64,000 nucleotides of DNA from an uncultured Prevotellaceae bacterium (GTDB lineage: Bacteria > Bacteroidota > Bacteroidia > Bacteroidales > Bacteroidaceae): contig CACZMV010000006.1 in assembly GCA_902782305.1 (NCBI GenBank), positions 23,902-87,901 of the forward strand. The letters run 5' to 3'. A program made the position numbers and the translations under genes. Below the pieces are notes generated by a model, which saw nothing but the letters and a program-made list of their open reading frames with translations, made no database searches and was not told where the DNA came from. Below are positions 45,682 through 55,588 of the stretch, in pieces; the first letter of the stretch is position 1, and every line of letters begins with the position of its first letter.

Positions 45682-47865
45682 TTAGTTGGCCATTTCCGAG
45701 ATAAACTTTATACGAACCAGACGTATCTCATCCTCTGAGCATTCAGCGCCCAGTTCATCGATAGCAGCTTCCAGCGAATCAGTCTCACTGTCTGCGAAAT
45801 AATCATAGATATCATCGATATGGTCTTCGTCCATCACCTCATCCAGGAAATAGTCGATATTCAGCTTTGTACCACTATAGACAATGGCCTCCACCTCACT
45901 GAGCAGGTCCTCAAACTCCAGTCCTTGAGCGGTTGCTATATCGTCAAGAGCTATCTGACGGTCAATGGCTTGGATAATCTTTACTTTCAGGATAGACTTC
46001 TTCGCAACGGTGCGGACACGGAGGTCAGTTTGGCGAACAATCTCGTTCTCCTCGCAATAGCGCTTAATAAGGTCTACGAACTCCTTGGCATAGGGCTGTC
46101 TGACCTTACCCTCTCCTACTCCCTGAATATTCTTCAGTTCTTCAAGGGTCACAGGATAATCCGTAGCCATCTGTTCGATAGAAACATCCTGGAAGATTAC
46201 ATAAGGAGGACGTTCCAGTTGTCTGCTTACCTTCTTTCGAAGATCTCTGAGCATGGCATTCAACGTAGGATCGAGCGCACTGGTAACACCATCATGTTCT
46301 GTAGTAGCCTCGTAATCTTCTACAAACTCATTATCTTCGACTATCATGAAGGTTTCCGGCTTCTTCATGAACTTCTTACCAGCAGCTGTCAGTTTCAGCA
46401 AACCATAGTTCTCTACGTCCTTCTTCAGATAGCCGGCAATCAAGGCTTGTCGGATAACAGGGTTCCAATGCTTCTCATTAAAGTCCTCACCAGCACCAAA
46501 CAGTTCATGGTTCTGATGCTTGTGTGCAATGATTTCTTCCGTTTCACGACCTACGACAAAATCAATGACATAGTCAGAACGGAAATTCTCCTTTAATGCC
46601 TGTATAGCAGTCAATACAATACATAACTGCTCATGAGCCTCTATCTTCGTCTTGGGATGCAGACAGTTGTCGCAGTTATGACAATTTTCCTCATGATACT
46701 CCTCGCCAAAGTAATGGAGCAACATCTTACGACGACATACTGAGGTTTCTGCATAAGCAGCCGTCTCAGCCAACAGCTGACGACCGATATCCTGCTCAGC
46801 TACCGGCTTGCCTTCCATGAACTTATCCAGTTTCTGCAAGTCTTTCTGAGCATAGAACGTGATACAAAGGCCCTCACCTCCATCACGTCCGGCTCGACCA
46901 GTCTCCTGATAATATCCTTCCAGCGACTTGGGGATGTCATAATGAATCACAAAACGAACATCAGGTTTGTCGATACCCATGCCAAAGGCAATGGTGGCTA
47001 CGATAACTTCAATACGCTCCATCAGGAAATCATCCTGTGTTTGCGAACGAAGTGCAGACTCCAGTCCTGCATGATAAGCAGCAGCCCTGATGTCATTAGC
47101 CTTCAGGATTTCTGCCAATTCCTCCACCTTCTTTCTGGAGAGACAGTAGATGATACCACTCTTGCCCGGATGCTGTTTAATGAACTTGATGATATCCTTG
47201 TCTACCTCCTTGGTCTTGGGGCGAACCTCATAATACAGGTTGGGACGGTTGAACGAACTCTTGAACTCATCAGCATCGATAATACCAAGGTTTTTCTTGA
47301 TATCCGTGCGTACTTTATCCGTTGCCGTTGCTGTCAAGGCTATAACAGGAGCGTTGCCAATCTCGTTGATAATAGGACGGATTCGGCGATACTCTGGACG
47401 GAAATCGTGTCCCCATTCAGAAATACAATGTGCCTCATCCACCGCATAGAACGAAATTTTCGCCTGCTTTAGAAACTCTACATTCTCTTCTTTCGTCAAT
47501 GATTCGGGAGCAACATACAACAATTTGGTGCGACCGGCTAAGATATCGGTCTTCACCTGGTCAATAGCTGCCTTGTTGAGCGACGAGTTCAGGTAATGCG
47601 CCGTACCCTCATCACTCATCGAACTGATAATGTCCACCTGATTCTTCATCAAGGCTATCAGGGGCGAGATGACAATAGCCGTTCCATCCATCAGCAGCGA
47701 AGGCAACTGATAACATAGTGACTTACCACCACCTGTAGGCATCAATACAAAGGTGTCCCTTCCGTTGAGGACATTCTGTATGATTGCCTCCTGATCGCCT
47801 TTGAACTTATCAAAGCCGAAATACTTCTTTAATGCTTTTGTGAGATTCTGTTTCTTTGTAGCCAT
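45682..47865 (-). CDS. recQ: ATP-dependent DNA helicase RecQ
   Basis: 727 residues. Helicase core with Walker A PTGGGKSLCYQLP (Lys48), DEAHCISEWGHDFRPEY and motif VI QETGRAGRDG. Zinc site CRRKMLLHYFGEEYHEENCH, then NCDNC. RQC winged helix and HRDC-like helices (EQMATDYPVTLEELKNIQGV) follow, with a further C-terminal extension of about 120 residues compared with E. coli RecQ (609). Located 27 bases after clpX, so probably in the clpP-clpX-recQ unit. Confidence 0.94.
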   Translation of the reverse strand: MATKKQNLTKALKKYFGFDKFKGDQEAIIQNVLNGRDTFVLMPTGGGKSLCYQLPSLLMDGTAIVISPLIALMKNQVDIISSMSDEGTAHYLNSSLNKAAIDQVKTDILAGRTKLLYVAPESLTKEENVEFLKQAKISFYAVDEAHCISEWGHDFRPEYRRIRPIINEIGNAPVIALTATATDKVRTDIKKNLGIIDADEFKSSFNRPNLYYEVRPKTKEVDKDIIKFIKQHPGKSGIIYCLSRKKVEELAEILKANDIRAAAYHAGLESALRSQTQDDFLMERIEVIVATIAFGMGIDKPDVRFVIHYDIPKSLEGYYQETGRAGRDGGEGLCITFYAQKDLQKLDKFMEGKPVAEQDIGRQLLAETAAYAETSVCRRKMLLHYFGEEYHEENCHNCDNCLHPKTKIEAHEQLCIVLTAIQALKENFRSDYVIDFVVGRETEEIIAHKHQNHELFGAGEDFNEKHWNPVIRQALIAGYLKKDVENYGLLKLTAAGKKFMKKPETFMIVEDNEFVEDYEATTEHDGVTSALDPTLNAMLRDLRKKVSRQLERPPYVIFQDVSIEQMATDYPVTLEELKNIQGVGEGKVRQPYAKEFVDLIKRYCEENEIVRQTDLRVRTVAKKSILKVKIIQAIDRQIALDDIATAQGLEFEDLLSEVEAIVYSGTKLNIDYFLDEVMDEDHIDDIYDYFADSETDSLEAAIDELGAECSEDEIRLVRIKFISEMAN

Positions 47866-47892
47866 AGACTCTTATTTGGGTGTTCCTACACC

Positions 47893-49110
47893 TCAATTTA
47901 AATGCGACTTATCGAGCTGCTTCTGCGCATACTCAACTGTCACTTCAAAGGATTTTGTTCGTTTAGAAGGAATTTCAAACATAGCATCCATCATGATACT
48001 CTCAACAATAGAGCGCAGTCCGCGAGCACCCAACTTATACTCCATCGCCTTGTCGACGATAAGTTTCAGGGCTTCTGGAGTAAAGGTCAACTTGATACCA
48101 TCCATCTCAAACAACTTCTCATATTGTTTGACAATAGAGTTCTTGGGTTCTGTCAGAATTCTAGTCAGCGCCTTACGGTCGAGAGGATTCAGATAGGTCA
48201 ATACAGGGAGACGACCGATAATCTCAGGAATCAAGCCAAACGACTTCAAGTCCTGTGGCAAGATATACTGCATCAAGTCGTTCTTATCAATCTTTCGTAC
48301 ATTCTGTACAGAGTTATAACCCACTACATGGGTATTCAGTCGCTGGGCAATCTTTCGTTCAATGCCGTCAAAGGCACCACCACATATAAATAATATATTA
48401 TGTGTGTCAACATGGATGTACTCCTGATCAGGATGCTTACGTCCACCCTGTGGTGGCACATTAACCATTGTGCCCTCCAACAACTTGAGCAATCCCTGCT
48501 GAACGCCCTCACCACTAACATCTCGGGTAATGCTGGGGTTATCACTCTTACGTGCGATCTTATCAATCTCGTCAATAAAGACGATACCACGCTGTGCAGC
48601 CTCCACATTATAGTCGGCCACCTGAAGCAAGCGTGACAAGATGCTTTCCACATCCTCGCCCACATAACCTGCCTCCGTAAACACGGTAGCGTCGACAATG
48701 GTGAATGGCACATCCAGCATCTTGGCAATGGTACGAGCCAACAAGGTCTTACCCGTTCCCGTAGAACCCACCATGATGATGTTCGACTTCTCAATCTCAA
48801 CACCATTATCGTCAGTAGGTTGCTGCAGACGCTTGTAATGATTATACACAGCCACAGACAGGAAGCGCTTAGCCTCATCCTGTCCTATCACGTATTGGTC
48901 AAGATGTTCTTTTATTTCCTTGGGCTTCGGCACACGTTTCAGTTGGAAAGGCGAACCTTTCTTCTTGGCATCAGGGCCATAGCCATTAGCAGTAGCCACC
49001 TGATAGGCTTGAACGGCACAATCCTCGCAGATACATCCGTTCACACCCGTTATCAAGAGCTTCACCTCTCGTTCCGAACGTCCGCAGAAATTACATTGTT
49101 TCTTTATCAT
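47893..49110 (-). CDS. clpX: ATP-dependent Clp protease ATPase subunit ClpX
   Basis: 405 residues. N-terminal zinc-binding domain with Cys6, Cys9, Cys28 and Cys31. AAA+ core with Walker A GSTGTGKT (115-122), Walker [12 protein letters not shown] and pore-loop GYVG. Unfolds substrates for ClpP. It starts in the clpP stop codon (ATGA). Confidence 0.96.
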   Translation of the reverse strand: MIKKQCNFCGRSEREVKLLITGVNGCICEDCAVQAYQVATANGYGPDAKKKGSPFQLKRVPKPKEIKEHLDQYVIGQDEAKRFLSVAVYNHYKRLQQPTDDNGVEIEKSNIIMVGSTGTGKTLLARTIAKMLDVPFTIVDATVFTEAGYVGEDVESILSRLLQVADYNVEAAQRGIVFIDEIDKIARKSDNPSITRDVSGEGVQQGLLKLLEGTMVNVPPQGGRKHPDQEYIHVDTHNILFICGGAFDGIERKIAQRLNTHVVGYNSVQNVRKIDKNDLMQYILPQDLKSFGLIPEIIGRLPVLTYLNPLDRKALTRILTEPKNSIVKQYEKLFEMDGIKLTFTPEALKLIVDKAMEYKLGARGLRSIVESIMMDAMFEIPSKRTKSFEVTVEYAQKQLDKSHLN

Positions 49111-49778
49111 TTCTTTACCAACACCTGATCAATCATACCATATTCCTTTGCCTCCTCAGCCGTCATCCAGTAGTTGCGGTCTGAATCGTTCCATACTTTG
49201 TCATACGGAGTATGTGAGTGCTCAGAAATAATCGTATAGAGTTCTTTCTTAAATTTCATAATTTCTTTGGCCTCAATCTCAATATCTGAAGCCTGTCCCT
49301 GTACACCACCCAACGGCTGGTGAATCATCACACGGCTATGGGGCAGTGCCGAGCGCTTGCCCTCTGTTCCTGCAACCAGCAGAACGGCAGCCATAGAAGC
49401 AGCCATACCTGTGCAGATAGTTGCGACATCACTCGAGATAAACTGCATGGTGTCATAGATGCCCAGTCCTGCTGTCACACTACCACCAGGAGAATTCAGG
49501 TAGATACTGATATCCTTGCCGCTATCTACAGAGTCGAGATACAGCAACTGAGCCTGCAGCGTATTGGCGGTATAGTCGTCAATCTGCGTACCCAGAAAGA
49601 TGATGCGGTCCATCATCAAACGGGAGAAAACATCCATCTGAGTCACGTTCAATTGACGCTCCTCCAGGATGTAAGGGTTCAAATACTGAGCCTGTGCGCT
49701 CATTACTTCGTCAAGCACTAAGCCATTGATGCCAAGATGCTTGGTAGCATATTTCCTAAAATCGTTGTTCATATTCAT
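49107..49778 (-). CDS. clpP: ATP-dependent Clp protease proteolytic subunit
   Basis: 223 residues from ATG 49778 (another ATG at 49772 gives [12 protein letters not shown]). An ATG at 49796 lies inside the -7 box and cannot be used. The catalytic serine lies in [11 protein letters not shown], histidine in [10 protein letters not shown]. Longer N-terminus than E. coli ClpP mature form, consistent with a propeptide. Its own promoter overlaps the tig terminator. Confidence 0.95.
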   Translation of the reverse strand: MNMNNDFRKYATKHLGINGLVLDEVMSAQAQYLNPYILEERQLNVTQMDVFSRLMMDRIIFLGTQIDDYTANTLQAQLLYLDSVDSGKDISIYLNSPGGSVTAGLGIYDTMQFISSDVATICTGMAASMAAVLLVAGTEGKRSALPHSRVMIHQPLGGVQGQASDIEIEAKEIMKFKKELYTIISEHSHTPYDKVWNDSDRNYWMTAEEAKEYGMIDQVLVKK

Positions 49779-49793
49779 CTTTATAAAGTGATA

Positions 49794-49824
49794 CAAAATT
49801 ACATAAAAAAAGTCGGAACGCCAA
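49794..49824 (-). promoter_or_regulatory. clpP promoter superimposed on the tig terminator
   Basis: -7 TAATTTTG (49801-49794) and -33 TTG (49824-49822), spacing 20. The -33 element is in the loop of the tig terminator; the stem's 3' arm and T run form the spacer. Confidence 0.65.
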
Positions 49825-49840
49825 CCATTCCGACTTTATT
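49805..49840 (-). terminator. tig terminator
   Basis: A perfect 10-bp stem (49809-49818 with 49828-49837) is followed on the minus strand by a T run. It lies 37 bases after the tig stop. Confidence 0.85.
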
Positions 49841-49877
49841 TTTGGTTAAAGAATTATAATTCGCCTTTCAAACCCCA

Positions 49878-51227
49878 TTACTTCTCCTGGAGAAGTTTCT
49901 GGAAGTCCTCCATTGTAATGTCCTTCTCATCGAGTTTTACCACGCTCTTGAGAGCAGCTGTCAGCTTCACGTCAACGGCACGGTCAACCAGTCCGTCAAC
50001 ATTCTCGCGCTTCTTCAGCATCTCAGCAGCATAGTTCTCGAGATACTCATCGGGTACGTTTGACATACCATACTGAGCGAACTGCATGCGAGCAGCCTCT
50101 TTGGCAACGTTCTTCAGGTCGGCGTCGTCCACCTTGATGTCCTGAGCAGCAACCAACTGCTCTTTCATCAGGTGCCAGCCCAGCTCCTTGATGCTTGCCT
50201 CGAAGTTCTTCTCTACGAAGTCAGCACCCTTGTCCTTATTGTTATTCATCATAACGCGCTTCAGCAGAGCCTCTGGGAACTCCAGCTTGCCCACCTTCTT
50301 CTCAACATGAGCACGAACATCCTGCAGGAACTTATAATCAGAATCGGTCTTGAACTGCTGGCTAATCTGGTCAGCAATCTTCTGACGGAACTCCTTCTCA
50401 TCCTTCACATTGCCGTCGCCAAATACCTGATCGAACAGCTCCTGATTAACCTCATGCTTTACGTAACGGCTGATTTCGGTTACCTGGAAAGTGAAGTCAC
50501 CCTCGTGATCCTTCACCTCTTCCTTCTGAATCTTCAGCATAGCGCTCACCTCGGCATCGTTGTCAGGATAAGCCTTGCGAGGATTCCAAGTGATGATGTC
50601 GCCCAGCTTGCAAGCGTCGAAGAGCTTCTTCTGGTCGTCAACCTTGATATACTGAGGCATCAGCACAACGTCAGACAGCTCAATGCCGCCTTCCTTGCCA
50701 ACCTCGCGAAGATCGCCCTTCAGCATATCGCGCTCCTCAGAGTCGTACTGCTCAACCTTCTCATACTGACCAGAACGGTTCTGGTACATCTCTACCTGCT
50801 GATCGATGAGCTTATCATCTACAGTGATGTTATAATAGGGAACCTTGTCCTTACCGCTCAGCTTAGCCTCGAACTCAGGAGCCACAGCGATATCGAACTT
50901 AAAGGTCAGGGGCTGATCGCTCTCAAAGTCAAGCTGCTCCTGCTTATCACTTGGCAGGGGCTCGCCCAGCATCTGAATCTTGTTCTCACGAACATACTCG
51001 TACAACTTCTCACCCAGCAGTTTGTTAACGGCCTCTACCTTCACAGAAGGACCGAACTGACGCTTGATCATGCCCATAGGAGCCTGACCAGGACGGAATC
51101 CAGGAATGTTTGCACGCTTACGATAATCTTTCAGGGTCTTATCAACCTCAGGCTGATAGTCAGCCGTCTCCAGCGTAATGGTCATCAAACCATTAATCTT
51201 GTCGGGAGCTTCAAATGAAATATTCAT
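49878..51227 (-). CDS. tig: Trigger factor
   Basis: 449 residues. Ribosome-associated chaperone. N-terminal ribosome-binding domain includes the signature GFRPGQAPMGMIKRQFG. A central PPIase-like domain (about 150-250) seems divergent, as usual in Bacteroidetes; the C-terminal helical arm has LKNVAKEAARMQFAQYG. Gene order tig-clpP-clpX is widely conserved. Promoter at 51271-51302. Confidence 0.94.
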   Translation of the reverse strand: MNISFEAPDKINGLMTITLETADYQPEVDKTLKDYRKRANIPGFRPGQAPMGMIKRQFGPSVKVEAVNKLLGEKLYEYVRENKIQMLGEPLPSDKQEQLDFESDQPLTFKFDIAVAPEFEAKLSGKDKVPYYNITVDDKLIDQQVEMYQNRSGQYEKVEQYDSEERDMLKGDLREVGKEGGIELSDVVLMPQYIKVDDQKKLFDACKLGDIITWNPRKAYPDNDAEVSAMLKIQKEEVKDHEGDFTFQVTEISRYVKHEVNQELFDQVFGDGNVKDEKEFRQKIADQISQQFKTDSDYKFLQDVRAHVEKKVGKLEFPEALLKRVMMNNNKDKGADFVEKNFEASIKELGWHLMKEQLVAAQDIKVDDADLKNVAKEAARMQFAQYGMSNVPDEYLENYAAEMLKKRENVDGLVDRAVDVKLTAALKSVVKLDEKDITMEDFQKLLQEK

Positions 51228-51270
51228 CTCTTTATACCTTATTTATATTATATATTCTCTTTTGAGCGTG

Positions 51271-51302
51271 CAAAGGTACAAATAAAAAACGATACTGCCA
51301 AA
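51271..51302 (-). promoter_or_regulatory. tig promoter
   Basis: -7 TACCTTTG (51278-51271) and -33 TTTG (51302-51299), spacing 20; leader about 38 bases. Confidence 0.8.
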
Positions 51303-51362
51303 CGACAGGCTCTTTTTTTCACTTATTAATACTTTTTCCCTTGCAGAGTCTTTCTTTGCCCT

Positions 51363-51475
51363 CTACGCAGCAAGTGTTTCCATTTGTTTCTCTTAAAGAA
51401 ACACACTGTTTCTCCTAGGGAAACACAGTGTTTCTCCTGAAGAAACGAAGTGTTTCTATAGGAGAAACAATCGGT
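51363..51475. repeat. 22-bp tandem palindrome array C (TGTTTC/GAAAC type)
   Basis: TGTTTC recurs at 51385, 51407, 51429 and 51451, and GAAAC at 51398, 51420, 51442 and 51464, each exactly 22 apart. Each unit is itself an inverted repeat (for example TGTTTCTCCTAGGGAAACA). The array ends at the pectate lyase stop codon. Confidence 0.88.
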
Positions 51476-52911
51476 TACTCATTCATCAAGCCATTCAGAT
51501 AGACTTCCAAGGCTGTATAACCCTCTTTAGAAAGAACTTTATTGCGGTCGTCAGGGTTGTTAGGATCAAGGCCGTTTTTCAATTCCCAAGCATCGTCCAT
51601 TCCATCATGATCATTGTCCACAACGGGTGCCACTTGGGCATATACAGGCCAGCCTTCAGCATCGGCAGGCGAGTCGATGAAGCCTGCACTGCCCTGAGTA
51701 CCACGATAACGGGCCGTTCCGTTCTTCACTTCATCAATGATACGACGTTCTACTGCATCACGACGGATTGTCCCCGCCTTTGCCAACACCCGTTTATAGG
51801 TTTTATCGGCACTTTCAACAGGGGTCTTATAGACGTCGTAGTCGAAAGCATTGCTTGCAGGATGGAACTTCGAGGGATAGACGGTCTTGGCGGATTGCAT
51901 ATCCTTGAGTTCAAAACCAGTCTGATTATCAACAGCCAGCCAATTGTCCTTCGTCACAGCCTTGTTGCCCTCCATCTTATTACCACTGAAGAACCACAAG
52001 GAAGGACCCGTCAAGGTCTTGCCCTTACGGGCTTTCGACAATTGCATGAAATAGCTGTTTGCAGGCGTTGCTGGCCCAGGTTTATAGTAATTGCCCACGA
52101 AGTTGCACTCATGGGTACTGCCTTCGCCTGCCTCATTCTCACCGCCATAACAACTATTGGGCTTGCCCCAGTTATAGTTGACGTTGTTCTGATATTCCAT
52201 AAAGACATTGCGGTCCTGGTTATGATTGGTGGCTCCGTTCAGACGGGCACTGCGATTATAGTTATGTGCCAACAGATTATGATGGAACGAAGCGGGCGAA
52301 CCTCCCCATTGACAAGCATAGCTGCGATTGCCTTTCTGATGACCAGCATTATAGAGTCCTTCATGGACTATGCACCACTGAACGGTAGTGAAGTGGTTGT
52401 CGTAGATCGTCATGTTCTCTTCGCCACTCCATCCGAAACAGCAATGATCAATGATAATGGTATCGGCGTTCTCAATACCAATAGACCCACCTTTGATAAA
52501 GTCTTTGTCACCACGAAGTCCAATGCGCCCTCGAAGGTTACGCATAATAACATTCTTCGACCCACCTAGGTTCAGTTTTCCACCACGATAAAGGATTCCA
52601 TCGCCTGGAGCAGTCTGTCCTGCAATGGTTACATGGTACAACTTGGCACGAATATCCTTTTCCAACGTAATGATACCACTGACACGAAATACGATGGTAG
52701 CATGCTCACGACCTGCTTCCGTCAGTGCCCAGCGCAAAGAGCCTTCGCCACTATCGTTGAGATTAGTTACTTCCACTACCTTACCACCTCGTCCTCCTGA
52801 AGCGAATTTTCCAAAGCCTTCTGCGGTAGGGAATGCCTTTAGAGGCTGCGACTGAGAGGACACAGAGACAGACAACAGGGTTGTCAGGAACAGTAAAAAT
52901 AGTCTACTCAT
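51475..52911 (-). CDS. Pectate lyase-like polysaccharide lyase (PL1 type)
   Basis: 478 residues. Signal peptide ends at SVSSQ. Starts [25 protein letters not shown], the usual start of PL1 pectate lyases. Parallel beta-helix with [35 protein letters not shown] and [17 protein letters not shown]. The C-terminus has a calcium-binding [12 protein letters not shown] repeat. Acts on pectin-like glycans outside or in the periplasm (inference). Overlaps lptB by ATGA, an odd partner; no sugar-uptake genes nearby. Confidence 0.85.
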   Translation of the reverse strand: MSRLFLLFLTTLLSVSVSSQSQPLKAFPTAEGFGKFASGGRGGKVVEVTNLNDSGEGSLRWALTEAGREHATIVFRVSGIITLEKDIRAKLYHVTIAGQTAPGDGILYRGGKLNLGGSKNVIMRNLRGRIGLRGDKDFIKGGSIGIENADTIIIDHCCFGWSGEENMTIYDNHFTTVQWCIVHEGLYNAGHQKGNRSYACQWGGSPASFHHNLLAHNYNRSARLNGATNHNQDRNVFMEYQNNVNYNWGKPNSCYGGENEAGEGSTHECNFVGNYYKPGPATPANSYFMQLSKARKGKTLTGPSLWFFSGNKMEGNKAVTKDNWLAVDNQTGFELKDMQSAKTVYPSKFHPASNAFDYDVYKTPVESADKTYKRVLAKAGTIRRDAVERRIIDEVKNGTARYRGTQGSAGFIDSPADAEGWPVYAQVAPVVDNDHDGMDDAWELKNGLDPNNPDDRNKVLSKEGYTALEVYLNGLMNE

Positions 52912-53723
52912 AGGTAATCTTCTTTAAGACGAGCCTGTTCCAGCGCAGAAAAGTCTTTCTGACGCAATACAAAAGATTCTGTAAGATAGTTCTTGCGCAC
53001 TATTTTGTTAGCTGCAAGCTCCTCTGGTGTTCCATGAAAGAGGATGCGTCCTTCAAAGAGCAGATAGGCACGGTCCGTAATACAAAGCGTATCTTCCACG
53101 TTATGATCGGTAATAAGAATGCCTATGTTACGGTCTTTCAACTTCCAGACGATATACTGGATGTCCTCTACAGCAATAGGATCAACGCCTGCAAAGGGTT
53201 CGTCCAACATGATGAACTTAGGCTCAATAGCCAGACAACGGGCTATCTCTGTACGACGACGCTCACCACCCGACAATTGGTCTCCCTTGTTCTTACGCAC
53301 TTTCTGCAGGCGGAACTCGTTAATCAGACTTTCCAGCTTCTCCAACTGATAGTCGCGAGGCTTTCCCGTCATTTCCAATACAGAAAGAATGTTATCTTCC
53401 ACTGACATCTTACGGAATACAGAGGCTTCCTGAGCCAGATAGCCTATTCCGGCACGAGCTCGCTTGTAAACAGGATAATCCGTAACTTCCTCATCGCCCA
53501 AGTAGATATGTCCGCTATTGGGGACGATGAGTCCTGTAGTCATATAGAATGAGGTGGTCTTTCCTGCACCGTTAGGTCCAAGAAGTCCCACAATCTCGCC
53601 TTGCTTCACGTCAAAACTAACGTCGTTTACCACCGTACGCTTTCCATAGCGCTTGATGAGTCCTTCGGTTCGCAGCACCAGACGCTCTGGCTCCGCTGCC
53701 TGTACATTTGTTGTTTCGTCCAT
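52908..53723 (-). CDS. lptB: LPS export ABC transporter ATP-binding protein
   Basis: 271 residues. Walker [10 protein letters not shown] (49-57), Q-loop [11 protein letters not shown], signature [16 protein letters not shown], Walker [13 protein letters not shown] and [11 protein letters not shown] are typical of LptB. Longer than E. coli LptB (241) at both ends. Energises LPS extraction with LptFG (not in window). The -7 box at 53732-53739 leaves only 8 bases before the ATG. Confidence 0.93.
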   Translation of the reverse strand: MDETTNVQAAEPERLVLRTEGLIKRYGKRTVVNDVSFDVKQGEIVGLLGPNGAGKTTSFYMTTGLIVPNSGHIYLGDEEVTDYPVYKRARAGIGYLAQEASVFRKMSVEDNILSVLEMTGKPRDYQLEKLESLINEFRLQKVRKNKGDQLSGGERRRTEIARCLAIEPKFIMLDEPFAGVDPIAVEDIQYIVWKLKDRNIGILITDHNVEDTLCITDRAYLLFEGRILFHGTPEELAANKIVRKNYLTESFVLRQKDFSALEQARLKEDYL

Positions 53724-53731
53724 ACTGCCTG

Positions 53732-53739
53732 CAAAAATA
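53732..53739 (-). promoter_or_regulatory. -7 box of lptB
   Basis: TATTTTTG on the minus strand, ending 8 bases before the lptB ATG; implies a leaderless mRNA. No clear -33 element. Confidence 0.5.
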
Positions 53740-53751
53740 CAAAATATATTT

Positions 53752-53792
53752 AAATAATGAATGATGATTTATGAATTATTAATTATTAATCG
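53752..53792. repeat. Short array (AATTATT/ATGATG type) between divergent promoters
   Basis: ATAATGAATGATGATTTATG, then AATTATTAATTATTAAT, units separate the lptB and mlaE -7 boxes. Confidence 0.6.
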
Positions 53793-53800
53793 TACCTTTG
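53793..53800 (+). promoter_or_regulatory. -7 box of mlaE-mlaF
   Basis: TACCTTTG ending 8 bases before the ATG at 53809. Confidence 0.65.
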
Positions 53801-53808
53801 CACCCAAT

Positions 53809-54561
53809 ATGATTAAGATGATACATAATTGGCTGACAACATTCGGCAAGTTCCTCATCCTGATGGGACGTACATTCTCAGTACCTGAGCGCTTCCGCAT
53901 GTTCTGGAAGCAGTACGTCAAGGAGATGTCTCAGTTAGGCATCGACTCTATTGGCATCGTACTGCTTATCTCGTTCTTTATCGGAGCCGTTATCTGCATT
54001 CAGATGAAGTTGAACATCCAAAGCCCATGGATGCCCCGTTGGGTCAGCGGCTATACCACCCGTGAAATCATGCTGCTGGAGTTCTCCAGTTCTATCATGT
54101 GTCTTATTTTGGCAGGAAAGGTGGGTTCGAACATTGCTTCTGAGATTGGAACGATGCGTGTCACTCAGCAGATTGATGCTCTTGACATCATGGGCGTCAA
54201 TTCAGCTTGCTATTTGATATTACCCAAAATTCTGGGCATGTTGACCATCATGCCTTTGTTGGTTATCTTCTCATCAGCAATGGGTATCATTGGAGCATAT
54301 GGTACAGCTTACATCGCTCATATCATTGTGCCCGATGACCTAACGCTGGGCTTGCAACATTCCTTCCAGCCTTGGTTTGTATGGATGAGCATCATCAAGA
54401 GTCTGTTTTTCGCCTTTATCATATCTGCTGTCCCCTCTTATTTCGGCTATACGGTAGAAGGAGGATCGGTAAACGTGGGCAAGGCATCTACAAATGCGGT
54501 CGTTTCATCGAGCGTGCTTATTCTGTGCAGTGACGTATTCCTAACCCAACTGTTGTCATGA
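53809..54561 (+). CDS. mlaE: MlaE-type ABC transporter permease
   Basis: 250 residues from ATG 53809. An in-frame ATG at 53761 lies upstream of the promoter and is rejected. Five or six membrane segments with the MlaE motifs GAVICIQMKLNIQS and LEFSSSIMCLILAGKVGSNIASEIGTM. Permease of phospholipid transport between membranes. Overlaps mlaF by ATGA. Confidence 0.9.
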   Translation: MIKMIHNWLTTFGKFLILMGRTFSVPERFRMFWKQYVKEMSQLGIDSIGIVLLISFFIGAVICIQMKLNIQSPWMPRWVSGYTTREIMLLEFSSSIMCLILAGKVGSNIASEIGTMRVTQQIDALDIMGVNSACYLILPKILGMLTIMPLLVIFSSAMGIIGAYGTAYIAHIIVPDDLTLGLQHSFQPWFVWMSIIKSLFFAFIISAVPSYFGYTVEGGSVNVGKASTNAVVSSSVLILCSDVFLTQLLS

Positions 54562-55334
54562 TTGAAGTAAAGAACCTATGCAAGAGTTTTGATGGACTCG
54601 AAGTTTTGAAGAACATCAATACGGTGTTTGAGGACGGAAAGACCAACCTCATCATCGGACAGAGTGGTAGCGGTAAGACGGTACTGATGAAGAACTTGGT
54701 GGGTTTGTTTGAACCTACCAGCGGACAGATTCTCTACGACGGACGCGACTTTGTGCAGATGTCGAAAGAAGAGAAGGTACACATGCGCCGTGAGATGGGC
54801 ATGATTTTCCAAAGTGCAGCACTCTTCGACTCACTGACTGTTTTGGAAAACGTGATGTTCCCACTGGATATGTTTTCCTCTATGAATCTGCGTGAACGAC
54901 AGCAAAGGGCTATGGATTGCTTGGATCGTGTCAACTTGGTAGGCGCAGAAGAGAAGTATCCAGGCGAGATTTCTGGTGGTATGCAGAAACGTGTGGCTAT
55001 TGCCCGCGCCATCGCGCTGAATCCCAAATACTTGTTCTGCGATGAACCGAACTCTGGTCTTGACCCCAAGACATCTCTGGTCATCGACGATCTGTTGCAT
55101 TCCATTACCCAGGAGTTTAACATGACTACCATCATCAATACTCACGACATGAATTCTGTGATGGGTATTGGCGAGAATATCATCTTCATCTACGAAGGAA
55201 GCAAGGAGTGGCAGGGCGTAAGTAGCCAGATTATGAAGTCTACGAACAAGAAACTCACCGACTTCATCTTTGCCAGCGATTTGCTGAAGGAAATGCGCGA
55301 AGCAGTTACTAACCAGAGCAATTCCGAGGGGTGA
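54558..55334 (+). CDS. mlaF: MlaF-type ABC transporter ATP-binding protein
   Basis: 258 residues. Walker A GQSGSGKT (34-41), FQSAALFDSLTVLENVMFPL, signature ISGGMQKRVAIARAIA and Walker B YLFCDEPNSGLDP are typical MlaF. With MlaE it moves phospholipids to keep outer-membrane asymmetry. The MCE-domain partner MlaD is not next to it. A 12-bp palindrome (55376-55387) follows the stop. Confidence 0.92.
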   Translation: MIEVKNLCKSFDGLEVLKNINTVFEDGKTNLIIGQSGSGKTVLMKNLVGLFEPTSGQILYDGRDFVQMSKEEKVHMRREMGMIFQSAALFDSLTVLENVMFPLDMFSSMNLRERQQRAMDCLDRVNLVGAEEKYPGEISGGMQKRVAIARAIALNPKYLFCDEPNSGLDPKTSLVIDDLLHSITQEFNMTTIINTHDMNSVMGIGENIIFIYEGSKEWQGVSSQIMKSTNKKLTDFIFASDLLKEMREAVTNQSNSEG

Positions 55335-55375
55335 ATTGACGCATATCAACGATTGATTGAAAGTATTGATACACG

Positions 55376-55387
55376 TCAAATATTTGA
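55376..55387. promoter_or_regulatory. 12-bp palindrome upstream of the small-ORF promoter
   Basis: TCAAATATTTGA, perfectly palindromic, flanked by near-complementary ACACG and CTGTGT. It lies 30 bases before the -33 element, so it may be an operator; it may also be the weak 3' hairpin of mlaF. Confidence 0.4.
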
Positions 55388-55417
55388 CTGTGTGCGCAAA
55401 CAATTTCGTTTTTTTTG

Positions 55418-55448
55418 TTGCAGGAATGCAAAAAACGCCGTACCTTTG
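55418..55448 (+). promoter_or_regulatory. Promoter of the small-ORF unit
   Basis: -33 TTG (55418-55420) and -7 TACCTTTG (55441-55448), spacing 20. Only 4 bases separate the -7 box from the first ATG. Confidence 0.75.
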
Positions 55449-55452
55449 CATC

Positions 55453-55536
55453 ATGAAAAGCGAGAACAGGCTGCACCTCAGCAATTCGAGCGAGCTCAAT
55501 TGCATTCGGTTTGCACTGTCCTTGCATCGTCAATAA
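55453..55536 (+). CDS. Candidate small ORF 1, 27 residues
   Basis: Encodes MKSENRLHLSNSS then ELNCIRFALSLHRQ. Basic, one Cys, no signal. The ATG is 4 bases after the -7 box, so translation would have to be leaderless or the region is simply 5' leader. Unrecognised. Supported only by promoter, codon frame and downstream terminator. Confidence 0.3.
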   Translation: MKSENRLHLSNSSELNCIRFALSLHRQ

Positions 55537-55588
55537 GACAAAAAAAGATTTTAAAAGGATAACTAATTAAAGAGAAAGGAAAAGGAAA

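Noticed and set aside
50172-51218. 348-codon + ORF opposite tig
   Set aside because: Leucine-rich antisense shadow of trigger factor; no promoter, tig motifs are intact.
55353-55562. 69-codon + ORF over the small-ORF promoter
   Set aside because: It begins upstream of and runs through the -33 and -7 boxes, so it is not on the transcript.
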